Below are positions 42,652 to 51,198 of a stretch of 64,000 nucleotides of DNA, piece after piece. Source of the stretch: Flavobacterium denitrificans DSM 15936 (GTDB taxonomy: Bacteria; Bacteroidota; Bacteroidia; Flavobacteriales; Flavobacteriaceae); assembly GCF_000425445.1 (NCBI RefSeq), contig NZ_AUDL01000011.1, positions 1 through 64,000 on the forward strand, written 5' to 3'. A program made the translations under genes and the position numbers. Under the pieces are notes generated by a model, which saw only the letters and a list, made by a program, of their open reading frames with translations, had not been told where the DNA came from and ran no database searches. How positions within the stretch are numbered: the stretch's first letter is position 1; each line of letters opens with the position of its first letter.

Positions 42652-44838
42652 CTAATTGTATTGTTTTGCACCTTCAACCAATCGAATGAATTCAGCTTTA
42701 TAACCTTCGCCATCGTTTGAATTTCCTTGTTTGGCTAATTTTACAATTTCTTCAGGAGATTTATTGGCAATTAATTTCGAATCTCTCAATTTCAATCCGA
42801 ACCAAGCAACGGCAGAACTAAATTTCATATCATCACTCGCTTTTTCCAAAGCAACCGATTTATTTTCGATAATCTGAGCCATTTCAATGCTTTTTTCGCC
42901 ATCTGGTTTTTTGTAGCGGAATTTTATTGTCGCCAATTCATTGCTGTAAACGTTTGAATTGTTTTCAGTTTTAGTATATTTTAAAGCGTCTGGCTGTTCT
43001 GTTAAATAATCGCTTTTTACACCAGCCGGAATAATTTCATACAATGCCGTTACGGTGTGATTGCTTCCTAATTCTCCTGCATCAATAGCGTCATTTTTAA
43101 AATCTTCTGGGCGCAATTTTCTGTTTTCGTAACCAATCAAACGATAGGCTTGAACTTGTTTCGGATTGAATTCAATTTGGATTTTTACATCTTTTGCGAT
43201 TGCAAACATCGAACCTTTGAATTCTTTTCCTAAAAAACGATTCGCTTCTTGAATATTATCGATATAAGCATAATTGCCGTTTCCTTTATCCGCTAAAATT
43301 TCCATTTTGCTGTCTTTGTAATTTCCCATTCCGTAACCCAGACAAGTCAAGAAAACACCTGTCTTTCTTTTTTCTTCAATCAATTTTTCCATATCAGAAT
43401 TTGAAGTGCTTCCAACATTAAAATCGCCGTCTGTTGCTAGAATTACACGATTGTTTCCGCCTTTAATGAAATTTTCTGTTGCCGTTTTATACGCCAATTC
43501 GATTCCTGCGCCACCAGCAGTGCTTCCTCCAGATTGCAATTTGTCTAATGCGTCAATAATTGTTTTTTTCTCATCTCCAGAAGTTGGTGGCAAAACCATT
43601 CCCGCAGCACCAGCATAAACCACAATTGCTACTTTGTCTTTAGAACGTAATTCATTTACTAAAATTTTCATAGATTGTTTCAATAAAGGCAGTTTGTTCA
43701 TGTCGCCCATTGAGCCTGAAACGTCAATCAAGAAAACAAGATTTGAAGCCGGCAAATCCTCAGTCGGAATGTTTTTTCCTTGTAAACCAATTTTTAAAAT
43801 TTTAGTATTTGAATTCCAAGGTGAATCGCTTACTTCTGTATTGATTGAAAACGGATGCTCATTTTTTGGCTGTGGATAAGTATATTTAAAGAAGTTAACC
43901 ATTTCTTCTACGCGAACAGCATCTTTTAGAACTTGTTGTCCATTATTCAAAAAACGTCTGATATTAGTATAAGAAGCATTGTCAACATCTATTGAAAAAG
44001 TTGAAAGCGGAGCAGTTTTTGGACTTTCGAATGCATTTTCTACAAAGGCATCATAATCTTCCTGAGTTGGTTGAGTAGGAATCGGAATAATATTTAATTT
44101 TTTGTCTAATTCTTTTTCTGAAAGGTTTTTGTAGATTTCGTTTTTGGTCGAAATTACGACAACTCCATTTGAAGCTTTGCTGCCATAAACAGAAGTTGCC
44201 GCATCATCTTTCAGTACTTTTAAATCTTGGATATCATTCGGATTAATTTTTGCCATTTGATTGGCTTTTGCTGGAACTCCATCAATAATATACAAGGGTT
44301 CGTTTTTTGGAGAAATTGAAGCATTTCCGCGTATAGCAATACTTTGACTTGGCGCGACAGAATAATTCATGTTACTTTGAACTTGAAGACCAGCTATTTT
44401 TCCCTGTAAAGCAACCGCTTGAGAAGCTTGCTTAGCTTCTTTTTTTTCTCTTCTTCTTTCCGCTCGCTCATAACTTCTTGCACTGTAATCTGAAGTGCTT
44501 TCACTTGTGCCATAACCAACAACTACAACTTCATTCAACGTTTGGCTGTATTCATTAAGTCGTATATTAATTGTATTTGAGTTTTGAACTTTTTGTTTTT
44601 GAGTTTCGTATCCAATAAAACTGAAAACTAACATATCTCCTGTTTTGGCTTGGATGCTGTATTTTCCATCAAAATCAGTTGTGGCAGATATTTTTGTATT
44701 TTGAATGTAAATCGATACTCCGGGAAGAGGCTGTTGGTATTTATCAGAAACAATTCCCGTAATAGTTCTTTCTTGTGCCAGGGTTACGAAACATATAAGC
44801 ATAGCAATGGCTGATGAAATAAGTTTTAGACTTTTCAT
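42652..44838 (-). CDS. VWA-domain protein with carboxypeptidase-regulatory and TonB-plug-like domains
   Basis: A 728-residue secreted protein. A signal peptide (residues 1-21) is followed by a carboxypeptidase-regulatory-like beta domain (RTITGIVSDKYQQPLPGVSIYI, about 22-105), then a SusC-type TonB plug-like segment at 142-232 (GKIAGLQVQ, PLYIIDGVPA, GVVVISTK). After that comes the VWA N-terminal region and VWA domain (365-540) with an intact MIDAS: Asp372, Ser374 and Ser376 in DVSGSMG. The C-terminal part is a YfbK-like region (DUF3520). No TonB-receptor barrel follows. It is third in a sigma-ECF/anti-sigma operon. Role unknown; surface adhesion or complex assembly is a guess. Confidence 0.85.
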   Translation of the reverse strand: MKSLKLISSAIAMLICFVTLAQERTITGIVSDKYQQPLPGVSIYIQNTKISATTDFDGKYSIQAKTGDMLVFSFIGYETQKQKVQNSNTINIRLNEYSQTLNEVVVVGYGTSESTSDYSARSYERAERRREKKEAKQASQAVALQGKIAGLQVQSNMNYSVAPSQSIAIRGNASISPKNEPLYIIDGVPAKANQMAKINPNDIQDLKVLKDDAATSVYGSKASNGVVVISTKNEIYKNLSEKELDKKLNIIPIPTQPTQEDYDAFVENAFESPKTAPLSTFSIDVDNASYTNIRRFLNNGQQVLKDAVRVEEMVNFFKYTYPQPKNEHPFSINTEVSDSPWNSNTKILKIGLQGKNIPTEDLPASNLVFLIDVSGSMGDMNKLPLLKQSMKILVNELRSKDKVAIVVYAGAAGMVLPPTSGDEKKTIIDALDKLQSGGSTAGGAGIELAYKTATENFIKGGNNRVILATDGDFNVGSTSNSDMEKLIEEKRKTGVFLTCLGYGMGNYKDSKMEILADKGNGNYAYIDNIQEANRFLGKEFKGSMFAIAKDVKIQIEFNPKQVQAYRLIGYENRKLRPEDFKNDAIDAGELGSNHTVTALYEIIPAGVKSDYLTEQPDALKYTKTENNSNVYSNELATIKFRYKKPDGEKSIEMAQIIENKSVALEKASDDMKFSSAVAWFGLKLRDSKLIANKSPEEIVKLAKQGNSNDGEGYKAEFIRLVEGAKQYN

Positions 44839-44908
44839 GATAATAAGTTTTAAGAATTAATGTTTTGATTTTGCTTTGGCCAAGCTGCAGACTTTGGCCA
44901 AGCTTAGA

Positions 44909-45865
44909 TTATTTTTTAGGAGTTGGTTTTCCTGTTTTTGTAGTGATTATAACAACTCCTTTTTTGCCTCTTTCGCCATATTTTTCAGTAGCTTCAAGGT
45001 CTTGTAAAATGGTTATTGTTTTAATGTCTTGCTGATTTAATGGGGCATAAGGACTCGTTGGTTTTTTGCCAAATAAATCTTCTTCAGAATAATATATGCC
45101 ATCAATAATGTAAAGCGGTTCGTCAAGAATTACTAATGATTCTACATTTTCAGGTTGTACATTCGGAAGTTCCGCCTGCATCATTTTATCTCTTTTTGTA
45201 TCGTCGCTGTGAGCTATTGCATTGCCGTTCATTATAATTAGCGGTGCACTCTTTTTTGCACTCATGGCTTGTTTTTCTGCAAAAGCAACTTTAGCAGATT
45301 CCTGTCTGTATTTTGTTGCATATTCTTTTTGTTGAGCTTCTTCTCTTTTCTCTGCGATTTCAGCTTCTTCTTCAAAATTTTGTGTTGCAACAGCATCGGC
45401 TACTGATGTGGCAGACATTACAGGAGCAGGCAAAGTATAAACTGAATTACCGCTAGATGATTCCTGAATGGCTACACTTTCTTTGTTTTTGGTTTGTTTT
45501 TCTAGAATTTTAATGGCTGCCGTTTTTGGGACTAATTGCGAATCCGATGAAACAATTGCTGTGCTTTCTTCAGCAGGAATATTGTTATTAGGCTCCTCTT
45601 TTGTATCGCTTGTAACGATTTTGTTCGTGTTTTCTAAAGTTGAATTTTTATCTGTTTTTAAGAATTGATAACCCAAAGAAATTACTAATAAAAGTGAAGC
45701 GGCAACTGCAATTTTTTTCCAAAGTGAAATGGTTTTTTTGTCTTCCTTTTTGTCGAGTTTTTGTTCAACGCGCGACCAAACTTTTTCCATTCCCGGAAAA
45801 TCTTTTATCGGAGCATTTTCAGCTGCTTCCTTAAATATGTCGAATATTTTATCTTGATTGTCCAT
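44909..45865 (-). CDS. Anti-sigma-factor-like membrane protein with TonB-plug-like C-terminus
   Basis: A 318-residue bitopic protein. The cytoplasmic N-terminus (residues 1-50, DIFKEAAENAPIKDFPGMEKVWSRVEQKL) precedes one membrane helix (52-68). A periplasmic low-complexity linker and coiled region (EEEAEIAEKREEAQQKEYATKYRQES) leads to a C-terminal domain. From residue 249 that domain reads EPLYIIDGIYY...DIKTITILQDLEATEKYG...KGVVIITTK, the SusC-type plug signature also found in the downstream VWA protein. It starts 2 nt after the sigma gene stop, so it is very likely its anti-sigma factor, although no zinc motif is present. Confidence 0.78.
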   Translation of the reverse strand: MDNQDKIFDIFKEAAENAPIKDFPGMEKVWSRVEQKLDKKEDKKTISLWKKIAVAASLLLVISLGYQFLKTDKNSTLENTNKIVTSDTKEEPNNNIPAEESTAIVSSDSQLVPKTAAIKILEKQTKNKESVAIQESSSGNSVYTLPAPVMSATSVADAVATQNFEEEAEIAEKREEAQQKEYATKYRQESAKVAFAEKQAMSAKKSAPLIIMNGNAIAHSDDTKRDKMMQAELPNVQPENVESLVILDEPLYIIDGIYYSEEDLFGKKPTSPYAPLNQQDIKTITILQDLEATEKYGERGKKGVVIITTKTGKPTPKK

Positions 45866-45867
45866 GA

Positions 45868-46404
45868 CTATTTTGCTTTTTGATAATACAATTTATTTAC
45901 CAAGTCTTTCAGTTTGGTTTTGGCGGCATTCAATTGTGATTTTGAAGTGCCTTCAGAAATGTTAAGCATTGCTGCGATTTCCTTGTGTCCGAAACCTTCA
46001 ATAACAAAAAGGTTAAAAACGGTTTTACAGCCATCTGGAATATGGTTCAATAAATTGAGCAGATCTTCTTCTTCTAATGCGCTTATTTCTTCGGTAAAAG
46101 GCTGTGAAAACACTTTTACATCATCAAGATACATGTTGAAATTGGTGTTTTTCTTGATGGTAGCCAAACAGTAATTAACAGCAATTTTTCTGGCCCAGCC
46201 TTCAAAGGCTTTCTCTTCTTTGAGCTGGTCTAATTTGGTGAAAATAGTGTAGAAAGCATCGGCGAGAGCTTCTTCAATTTCTTCTTCTTTCTTGAGGTAT
46301 CGTTTGCAAACGCGATACAATTTTGGAGCCATGTGCTCATAAACCTGACGCTGAGCGTCTCGGTTCATTTTTTTGCAGCCAGAAATTAGAGTTTCGTTTA
46401 TCAC
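45868..46404 (-). CDS. ECF-type RNA polymerase sigma factor
   Basis: A 178-residue sigma-70 family ECF factor. Region 2 (about 20-85) includes LYRVCKRYLKKEEEIEEALADAFYTIFTKLDQL and the -10 recognition segment AFEGWARKIAVNYCL. Region 4 (about 110-170) has LLNLLNHIPDGCKTVFNLFVIEGFGHKEIAAMLNISEGTSKSQLNAAKTKL with the helix-turn-helix HKEIAAMLNISEGTSKS. It drives promoters of its regulon and probably its own operon. It lies directly upstream of the anti-sigma gene and heads the three-gene operon. Confidence 0.93.
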   Translation of the reverse strand: MINETLISGCKKMNRDAQRQVYEHMAPKLYRVCKRYLKKEEEIEEALADAFYTIFTKLDQLKEEKAFEGWARKIAVNYCLATIKKNTNFNMYLDDVKVFSQPFTEEISALEEEDLLNLLNHIPDGCKTVFNLFVIEGFGHKEIAAMLNISEGTSKSQLNAAKTKLKDLVNKLYYQKAK

Positions 46405-46467
46405 AAGTATGGTCTTTAAATATAAAGAGAACTAAAAAGATAAAAAGGTTGGGAAGGTTATAAAATT

Positions 46468-46508
46468 TTTTTAGATTCAGAGTTACAAAGAAACAAAGTT
46501 ACAAAGGT
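46468..46508. repeat. GTTACAAA octamer run
   Basis: Three to four copies of NNNACAAAG words (period 8) between the sigma gene and CPBP. It resembles the array at 57771. No mirrored half is visible. Confidence 0.5.
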
Positions 46509-46513
46509 TTTTT

Positions 46514-46537
46514 GTAGAGGCGCACTGCAGTGCGTCT
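46514..46537. repeat. GTAGAGGCGCACTGCAGTGCGTCT palindrome, copy 1
   Basis: A GC-rich palindrome with core GACGCACTGCAGTGCGTC-like symmetry. Other copies at 47428-47453, 47503-47529 and 55657-55681. It lies 3' of the CPBP gene. Confidence 0.8.
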
Positions 46538-46623
46538 ATATGTCATATTAATTGAAAACCTTTGCGTTATAGTTTATTACAAATGTTTTAAAAGTTTTTA
46601 TTCTATTTGTATAAATATGCTTT

Positions 46624-47301
46624 TTACGTTTTTGCCATCAAAAGAAAAAGATCCCATAAAAAATGACAGATAATCAAGATTTTAATGTTTCTGTATTTCT
46701 CGTACTGAATTGCAAATACTAATCCAATTACGATTGGCCCAATTACATTCAGCAATGTTCCGTCGCCAATGTGCAGTAATCCAAATAAAATACTTGAAAT
46801 AATTATTGCGGGAATTTTGTTTTTAAAAAGCAGTTCTAATCTTGGCAATAAATACCCTCTGAAAATTAATTCTTCTGTAATTCCAGCAGTGACGCAGGTG
46901 AAAAAAAGTAAAAAGTAACTCTTTTTAAAAAGCGCCAAAGCTTTTTGTAATACGGCACTTTCGGCTGTTATTTTGAACAACATAATCAAAAGACCAGTAA
47001 TATAAACGGCTAAAAATAATTTTACAAATGTTATGAATAGTGCTTTCGCGAATTCAGAAAATGTATAATTTGTTTCTTTCCAAAGCAAAAAAGGCTGTTT
47101 TTCTATTTTTATTGCATATAAATATAACAGCAATAAAGAAATCCAAATCGCAAATCTTGAAATGTAAAATTGTGTTTCATTATCTATGCCAAGTTTTTTG
47201 ATTAACAATGAGAAATACATTGCCAGAACCGGAAGAAGTACAGAAAGTATAATGCTGATAATTAAAGCTGGTTTCTTGGTTGAATTTAAAATGTTTAGCA
47301 T
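46624..47301 (-). CDS. CPBP-family intramembrane metalloprotease
   Basis: A 225-residue polytopic protein with about six membrane helices. The CPBP/Abi signature is complete: motif 1 EELIFRG (about 143-149, TAGITEELIFRGYLL), motif 2 with His in FGLLHIG near 175-181, and motif 3 HFLWDLF near the C-terminus. Family members are Rce1-like membrane proteases, sometimes linked to bacteriocin immunity. No bacteriocin gene is nearby, so the substrate is unknown. It stands alone between two repeat-rich spacers. Confidence 0.9.
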   Translation of the reverse strand: MLNILNSTKKPALIISIILSVLLPVLAMYFSLLIKKLGIDNETQFYISRFAIWISLLLLYLYAIKIEKQPFLLWKETNYTFSEFAKALFITFVKLFLAVYITGLLIMLFKITAESAVLQKALALFKKSYFLLFFTCVTAGITEELIFRGYLLPRLELLFKNKIPAIIISSILFGLLHIGDGTLLNVIGPIVIGLVFAIQYEKYRNIKILIICHFLWDLFLLMAKT

Positions 47302-47427
47302 TTATTTTGGTTGTGGTTTTGGTTTTGGGGATTTATTATTTAGCTTGGATTTCAACTTTTTATGATCTTGTCATTTGACATAAAATGTGGCAAAAAAATA
47401 TTTAACCGATAATTGTCGTTTTTTTAT

Positions 47428-47529
47428 CGTAGAGGCGCACAGCAGTACGTCTAACGTCTCGTAAATCCGCAATTTTGCCCCAATCATTGTTATATTCTTT
47501 GCGGAGACGCACAGCTGTGCGCCTCTACG
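47428..47529. repeat. Two inverted copies of the GTAGAGGCGCAC palindrome
   Basis: CGTAGAGGCGCACAGC at 47428-47443 is mirrored by GCTGTGCGCCTCTACG at 47514-47529, with AGTACGTCT and GGAGACGC parts between. Each copy is itself a palindrome (copy 2 is cleaner). They lie between the CPBP gene and the beta-propeller-like gene (stop 47571). The rest of the 47302-47570 spacer shows nothing else. Confidence 0.8.
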
Positions 47530-47570
47530 GAATATTGTAATCGAAAGACTTTGTGCGACTTGCGTAACTC

Positions 47571-48407
47571 TTACTTAACCGGCAAAGTCAATTTATAAAT
47601 CTTAGTTTCTAAAAGTTCAGTATCATTATCCTCGCAAAGTAAAAACTCAATTTTGTTGTTTTCTTTTTTATAGAAAGTCAAACCTTCAAATTTATTGGTC
47701 GAAGTTATTTTTTGCGTGAAATCGATTTTCATAGTTTTGACGTCGATTCTTCCAATGAAGCTTCCCAGGATTTCACCATCATCATAAGTTGATTTTGTGT
47801 CTTCGGCAGTTGAAAGGAAATAGATTTTGTCTTCGACCAAAATGGCGTCTGTAAAACTGGAACGAACGCCTTTTATTTTTGGAAGTTTATAGTTCACCGC
47901 AATTAAAGCAAATTCTTGATCTAGTTTTTTGGCATGAATCGTGAAAATTGTGTTTTTGTTGGTAACGCCATTTCCACGATTAAATAAATACCAATTTTCG
48001 CCATCGAAAATAGCGCCTTCCAAATTGAAATCTTCTGGTTTTATTTCGCCAAAGCTTTGCATCAAGCCATATAAATCGACTAAATTATTTTTCTGTAAAA
48101 CCTTTTTTGATTTGATGTCGAATTCAATCATTTTGTTTCGGTTTTCGGTGGAGCCGGAACCAAAAACATACAGCGTATCGTTATGATGCGTAATCGATTC
48201 AAAATCGGGTTTTAGGTTTTTTGGAATATTTTGCGTCGGACTGTCAATTAAAGCATGTTGGTTTAATTGCTGATTCTGCATATTATATTCATATAGAAAT
48301 CCGCTGTTGTCGCCAATTACGTAAAGTGCGTCATTATTATAAAATAATCCTGATGCAGAACCGATTCCGATGATTTGAAATAATATTTCTAATGTGAATT
48401 TTTCCAT
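47571..48407 (-). CDS. Hypothetical beta-propeller-like protein
   Basis: A 278-residue protein made of repeated beta strands without signal or membrane segment. Strand-turn units recur: DALYVIGDNSGFLYEYNMQNQQL, DTLYVFGSGSTENRNKMIEFDIKSKKV, DKIYFLSTAEDTKSTYDDGEILGSFIGRIDVKTMKI and EFLLCEDNDTELLETKIYKLTL. Each has aromatic-rich strands ending in DxxT/S-type turns as in propeller blades. This suggests four to five blades and a ligand-binding role, without a nameable substrate. The frame opens MEKFTLEILFQIIGIGSASG; no signal peptide. Confidence 0.65.
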   Translation of the reverse strand: MEKFTLEILFQIIGIGSASGLFYNNDALYVIGDNSGFLYEYNMQNQQLNQHALIDSPTQNIPKNLKPDFESITHHNDTLYVFGSGSTENRNKMIEFDIKSKKVLQKNNLVDLYGLMQSFGEIKPEDFNLEGAIFDGENWYLFNRGNGVTNKNTIFTIHAKKLDQEFALIAVNYKLPKIKGVRSSFTDAILVEDKIYFLSTAEDTKSTYDDGEILGSFIGRIDVKTMKIDFTQKITSTNKFEGLTFYKKENNKIEFLLCEDNDTELLETKIYKLTLPVK

Positions 48408-48438
48408 GAAATTAAAATGTTGTTTTGAAAACTGTATT

Positions 48439-49170
48439 TTATTTAAGAATGTTGCTTATTTCAATTAAGGATTTATATATGCCTTCAAAATAATTATTGG
48501 TTTTAAAATTTGGAACCATAATATTGGTGATTAGTTTATCACAATTTTCATTTGTTAAATAGTTTTTTGCAATTTCGGTTGTTGCTATATAGACCTTTTT
48601 TAATTTTTTATTAAGCACGATAATCGCACCACTTTTTTGATATACTCCGCCAACTTTCCAATCTGTTAGCTTATTAATGGAAAATTCGTCAATATCTTTT
48701 TCTGGATATAAATCATCAATTGTTAGAATTACAATTTCCATTTTGTTTTTTGTTCTAATTTGTCTCGCTAGAACATTAATTTTTTCGGTTTCTTCTGTTG
48801 AAAATATTGAATCAATATCTATAAGATTAGTGAATGGTAAAATTGTAGAGTTTTTGATTTTAAAATCTTTGCAAGTTTTATTTAATTCGTTAATTAATTT
48901 ATAATTGAGAACGTTAAATTCGTTTTTAAAATCCGCATGTTTTAGATTTTCTTGTTTAATGAGAATATAATCGTTTAAGAACTTTGAGTATATTTCTGTC
49001 TGTTGTAAATTAACTAAATGAGAATTAATTGCTTTAAGCGATTTTATCGAATCGCAAATTCCTATCGAAATGTATGAGATTTGTTGTTCATTATTTTTAT
49101 CAGAAGCATTTTGAGCATTTCCATTTAAATTGAATAAAATAATAAATAAAATTAGAATTCTTTTTGTCAT
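48439..49170 (-). CDS. Secreted TPM-domain protein
   Basis: A 243-residue protein with a signal peptide (MTKRILILFIILFNLNGNAQ). The C-terminal half matches the TPM/YgcG fold: LARQIRTKNKMEIVILTIDDLYPEKDIDEFSINKLTDWKVGG, then QKSGAIIVLNKKLKKVYIATTE and KLITNIMVPNFKTNNYFEGIYKSL. TPM domains are periplasmic, some with acid phosphatase activity or roles in photosystem or envelope maintenance. The N-terminal third is unique. It ends 31 nt before the beta-propeller-like gene on the same strand. Confidence 0.8.
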   Translation of the reverse strand: MTKRILILFIILFNLNGNAQNASDKNNEQQISYISIGICDSIKSLKAINSHLVNLQQTEIYSKFLNDYILIKQENLKHADFKNEFNVLNYKLINELNKTCKDFKIKNSTILPFTNLIDIDSIFSTEETEKINVLARQIRTKNKMEIVILTIDDLYPEKDIDEFSINKLTDWKVGGVYQKSGAIIVLNKKLKKVYIATTEIAKNYLTNENCDKLITNIMVPNFKTNNYFEGIYKSLIEISNILK

Positions 49171-49649
49171 TGTGAATTTTGAAATATTGAAAAAAATCTT
49201 TTGAAAACCAATGCCCAGTCCTGATAGTCCCGACGCTTCGGGAGAAATACTTTGAAAAGAAATTGCATTTTTTCCTGACAGAACAAAGCGACTCCTGATG
49301 CATCAGGATAAGCTCTTGTTATGGCTTTGGAAAAAAGCAATTTATTGAAAAGTATTGCAATGAATAGCAGGACTATGCTTCGTAAAATTAGACTATTTAT
49401 TAGGATAAAAAAATCAAAATAACGGAGATATGAGAAGAATTGCAGAATCAAGTTCTAAAATTCGCTTCTTTTTTTGACAGTAATGTTAATAGAAGTTTAT
49501 CAGTATTTTGTATTACTAATTTATTGTTAAATTTTTCCTCAATAAATATGTTTTGTGGTAAAAGTCTTGTTTTTTTGATAATATAGAAGTCATTTTAAGT
49601 TAAAGTGCTCGGATTTAATTTGTAAAAAAAATAAAACCAATTTTAGCTT
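49171..49649. other. Repeat-bearing spacer before the PhoX-like gene
   Basis: 479 nt without a supported gene. It carries a TCCCGACGCTTCGGGA palindrome at 49230-49245 and a TCCTGATGCATCAGGA palindrome at 49292-49307. The rest is AT-rich. No clear TAnnTTTG box precedes the ATG at 49650; a TATTTTG-like stretch near 49505 is weak. Confidence 0.5.
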
Positions 49650-51101
49650 ATGAAACGAATTATTTTACCTCTAATGATTATTGGGTCGGTGCTTACATCT
49701 TGTAACAACGATTCTAAAGATGACACGCCGGTCACAAGCGTTATTTTAAAAGACCAATCTGTTACGCCAAGTTTGTTGAAAGCGCAAGCAGGTTTCGAAA
49801 ATTTGAAAATCTACTCTCTTTTTAGCTCAGATGATGTTTTTCCAGATAGCCCAAGCTTTGTTTTTGGAGGTTCAGCAGATGGTTCAGGTTTATTGAAAAA
49901 CACTGACGGAACATTTACTTTTTTAGTAAACAACGAAGATAACTTTGCAGTTTCAAGAATCACATTAGACAAAACATTTAAACCTACAAAAGGGGAATAT
50001 TTATTGAATTCAAGCGGAGGAACTTGGAGATTGTGTGGCGCGACAATGGCTACACAAGCAGAACATGGTTTTGGTCCAGTTTATTTGACTTGTGGGGAAT
50101 CTGGTGAAGAATCTCGCACACACGCTTTGGATCCTTACGGAAGTGCAGGAAATGCATCAGTTTCAAAAGAATTATCAGGATTTGGCCGTTTAAGTGCCGA
50201 AAATGCATTGCCATTGCGTTCTACTGCATACAAAGGAAAAACAGTTGTGGTAATTGGCGATGACGATTCTGGAACTTACGGAGGTCAAGTTTTTATGTAT
50301 GTATCTAACTCTGTTGGTGATTTGACTGGCGGATCTTTATACATGCTAAAAAGAAACGATGATAATCAAAGAGAAAAAGATATGGAGACTGGTAAAACTT
50401 ATCCTGTTTCTTTTGTGAAAATTGACAATCATACTACAATGACAGGTGCACAGATTAATGCTGCAGTAAATACTTTGAAAGCAATCAAATTTGGCCGTGT
50501 TGAAGATTTAGATTACCGCAAAGGCGGAGATAGTGCAGATCGTGAATTGTATTTCAACGTTACAGGACAAGCAACAACTGGAACAAATGCTGATGGTTCA
50601 AGAACGAAATACGGAAGAGTTTACAGATTAAATCTTGATGCAGCTGATCCGTTAAAAGGAACTTTAGAAGTGATTCTTGATGGAGATAACAGAAGCGGAA
50701 TTGCAGGGAAATTCCAAAATCCGGATAATATCTGCGTAACTAAAAATTACGTGTATGTTCAGGAAGATGCAAACGGTTACGGAGACGAAACGCACGATGC
50801 ATACATCTATCAATATAATATTGCTACAAAAGATTTGAAAGTTGTAGTTGAATTAGACCACCGTCGTACTGCTACAGATGCGGCAAAATACAACGTAGGC
50901 GGAACTTCTAAATTTGGTGACTGGGAATACGGTGCTTTGATTGATGTTTCGGAGCAAGTTGGTATCAATGACACTTTTATGTTAAGTGTTCAGCCACATA
51001 CTTGGACAGGTGCAAAATACAAAGGTGTTGACGGCGGAACAAATCGTCCGAATGAGCAACAAGCAAGTCAAATTTTGGTACTTCAAGGTTTAGCTAGATA
51101 A
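49650..51101 (+). CDS. PhoX-like (DUF839) lipoprotein
   Basis: A 483-residue lipoprotein with lipobox VLTSC and Cys18 as first mature residue. The rest resembles a PhoX-type beta-propeller phosphatase: GTWRLCGATMATQ and the YLTCGESGEE stretch correspond to the PhoX cysteine and acidic metal-site region. Later segments are GRVEDLDYRKGG, KFQNPDNICV and the C-terminal DTFMLSVQPHTWTG. PhoX enzymes are Ca/Fe-dependent alkaline phosphatases; not all metal residues can be confirmed here, so activity is uncertain. It is followed by a hairpin and the di-heme peroxidase gene. Confidence 0.78.
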   Translation: MKRIILPLMIIGSVLTSCNNDSKDDTPVTSVILKDQSVTPSLLKAQAGFENLKIYSLFSSDDVFPDSPSFVFGGSADGSGLLKNTDGTFTFLVNNEDNFAVSRITLDKTFKPTKGEYLLNSSGGTWRLCGATMATQAEHGFGPVYLTCGESGEESRTHALDPYGSAGNASVSKELSGFGRLSAENALPLRSTAYKGKTVVVIGDDDSGTYGGQVFMYVSNSVGDLTGGSLYMLKRNDDNQREKDMETGKTYPVSFVKIDNHTTMTGAQINAAVNTLKAIKFGRVEDLDYRKGGDSADRELYFNVTGQATTGTNADGSRTKYGRVYRLNLDAADPLKGTLEVILDGDNRSGIAGKFQNPDNICVTKNYVYVQEDANGYGDETHDAYIYQYNIATKDLKVVVELDHRRTATDAAKYNVGGTSKFGDWEYGALIDVSEQVGINDTFMLSVQPHTWTGAKYKGVDGGTNRPNEQQASQILVLQGLAR

Positions 51102-51120
51102 ATTTTTAAGTCCTTATAAA

Positions 51121-51166
51121 ACAGTATCCACTATTTCAATTTTGAAGTAGTGGTTTCTGTTTTTTT
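51121..51166 (+). terminator. Hairpin between PhoX-like and peroxidase genes
   Basis: CCACTATTTCAA pairs with TTGAAGTAGTGG (one G-U) inside an ACAG/CTGT outer stem, ending in seven T. It may be an attenuator, as peroxidase follows 33 nt later on the same strand. Confidence 0.72.
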
Positions 51167-51198
51167 GAATATAGCTCTTTTTAAATTGTCATAAAATC

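Noticed and set aside
49100..49451. Two minus-strand frames in the spacer before the PhoX-like gene
   Set aside because: They cross the TCCCGA and TCCTGA palindromes, overlap each other and the TPM gene 5' end, and resemble no protein family.
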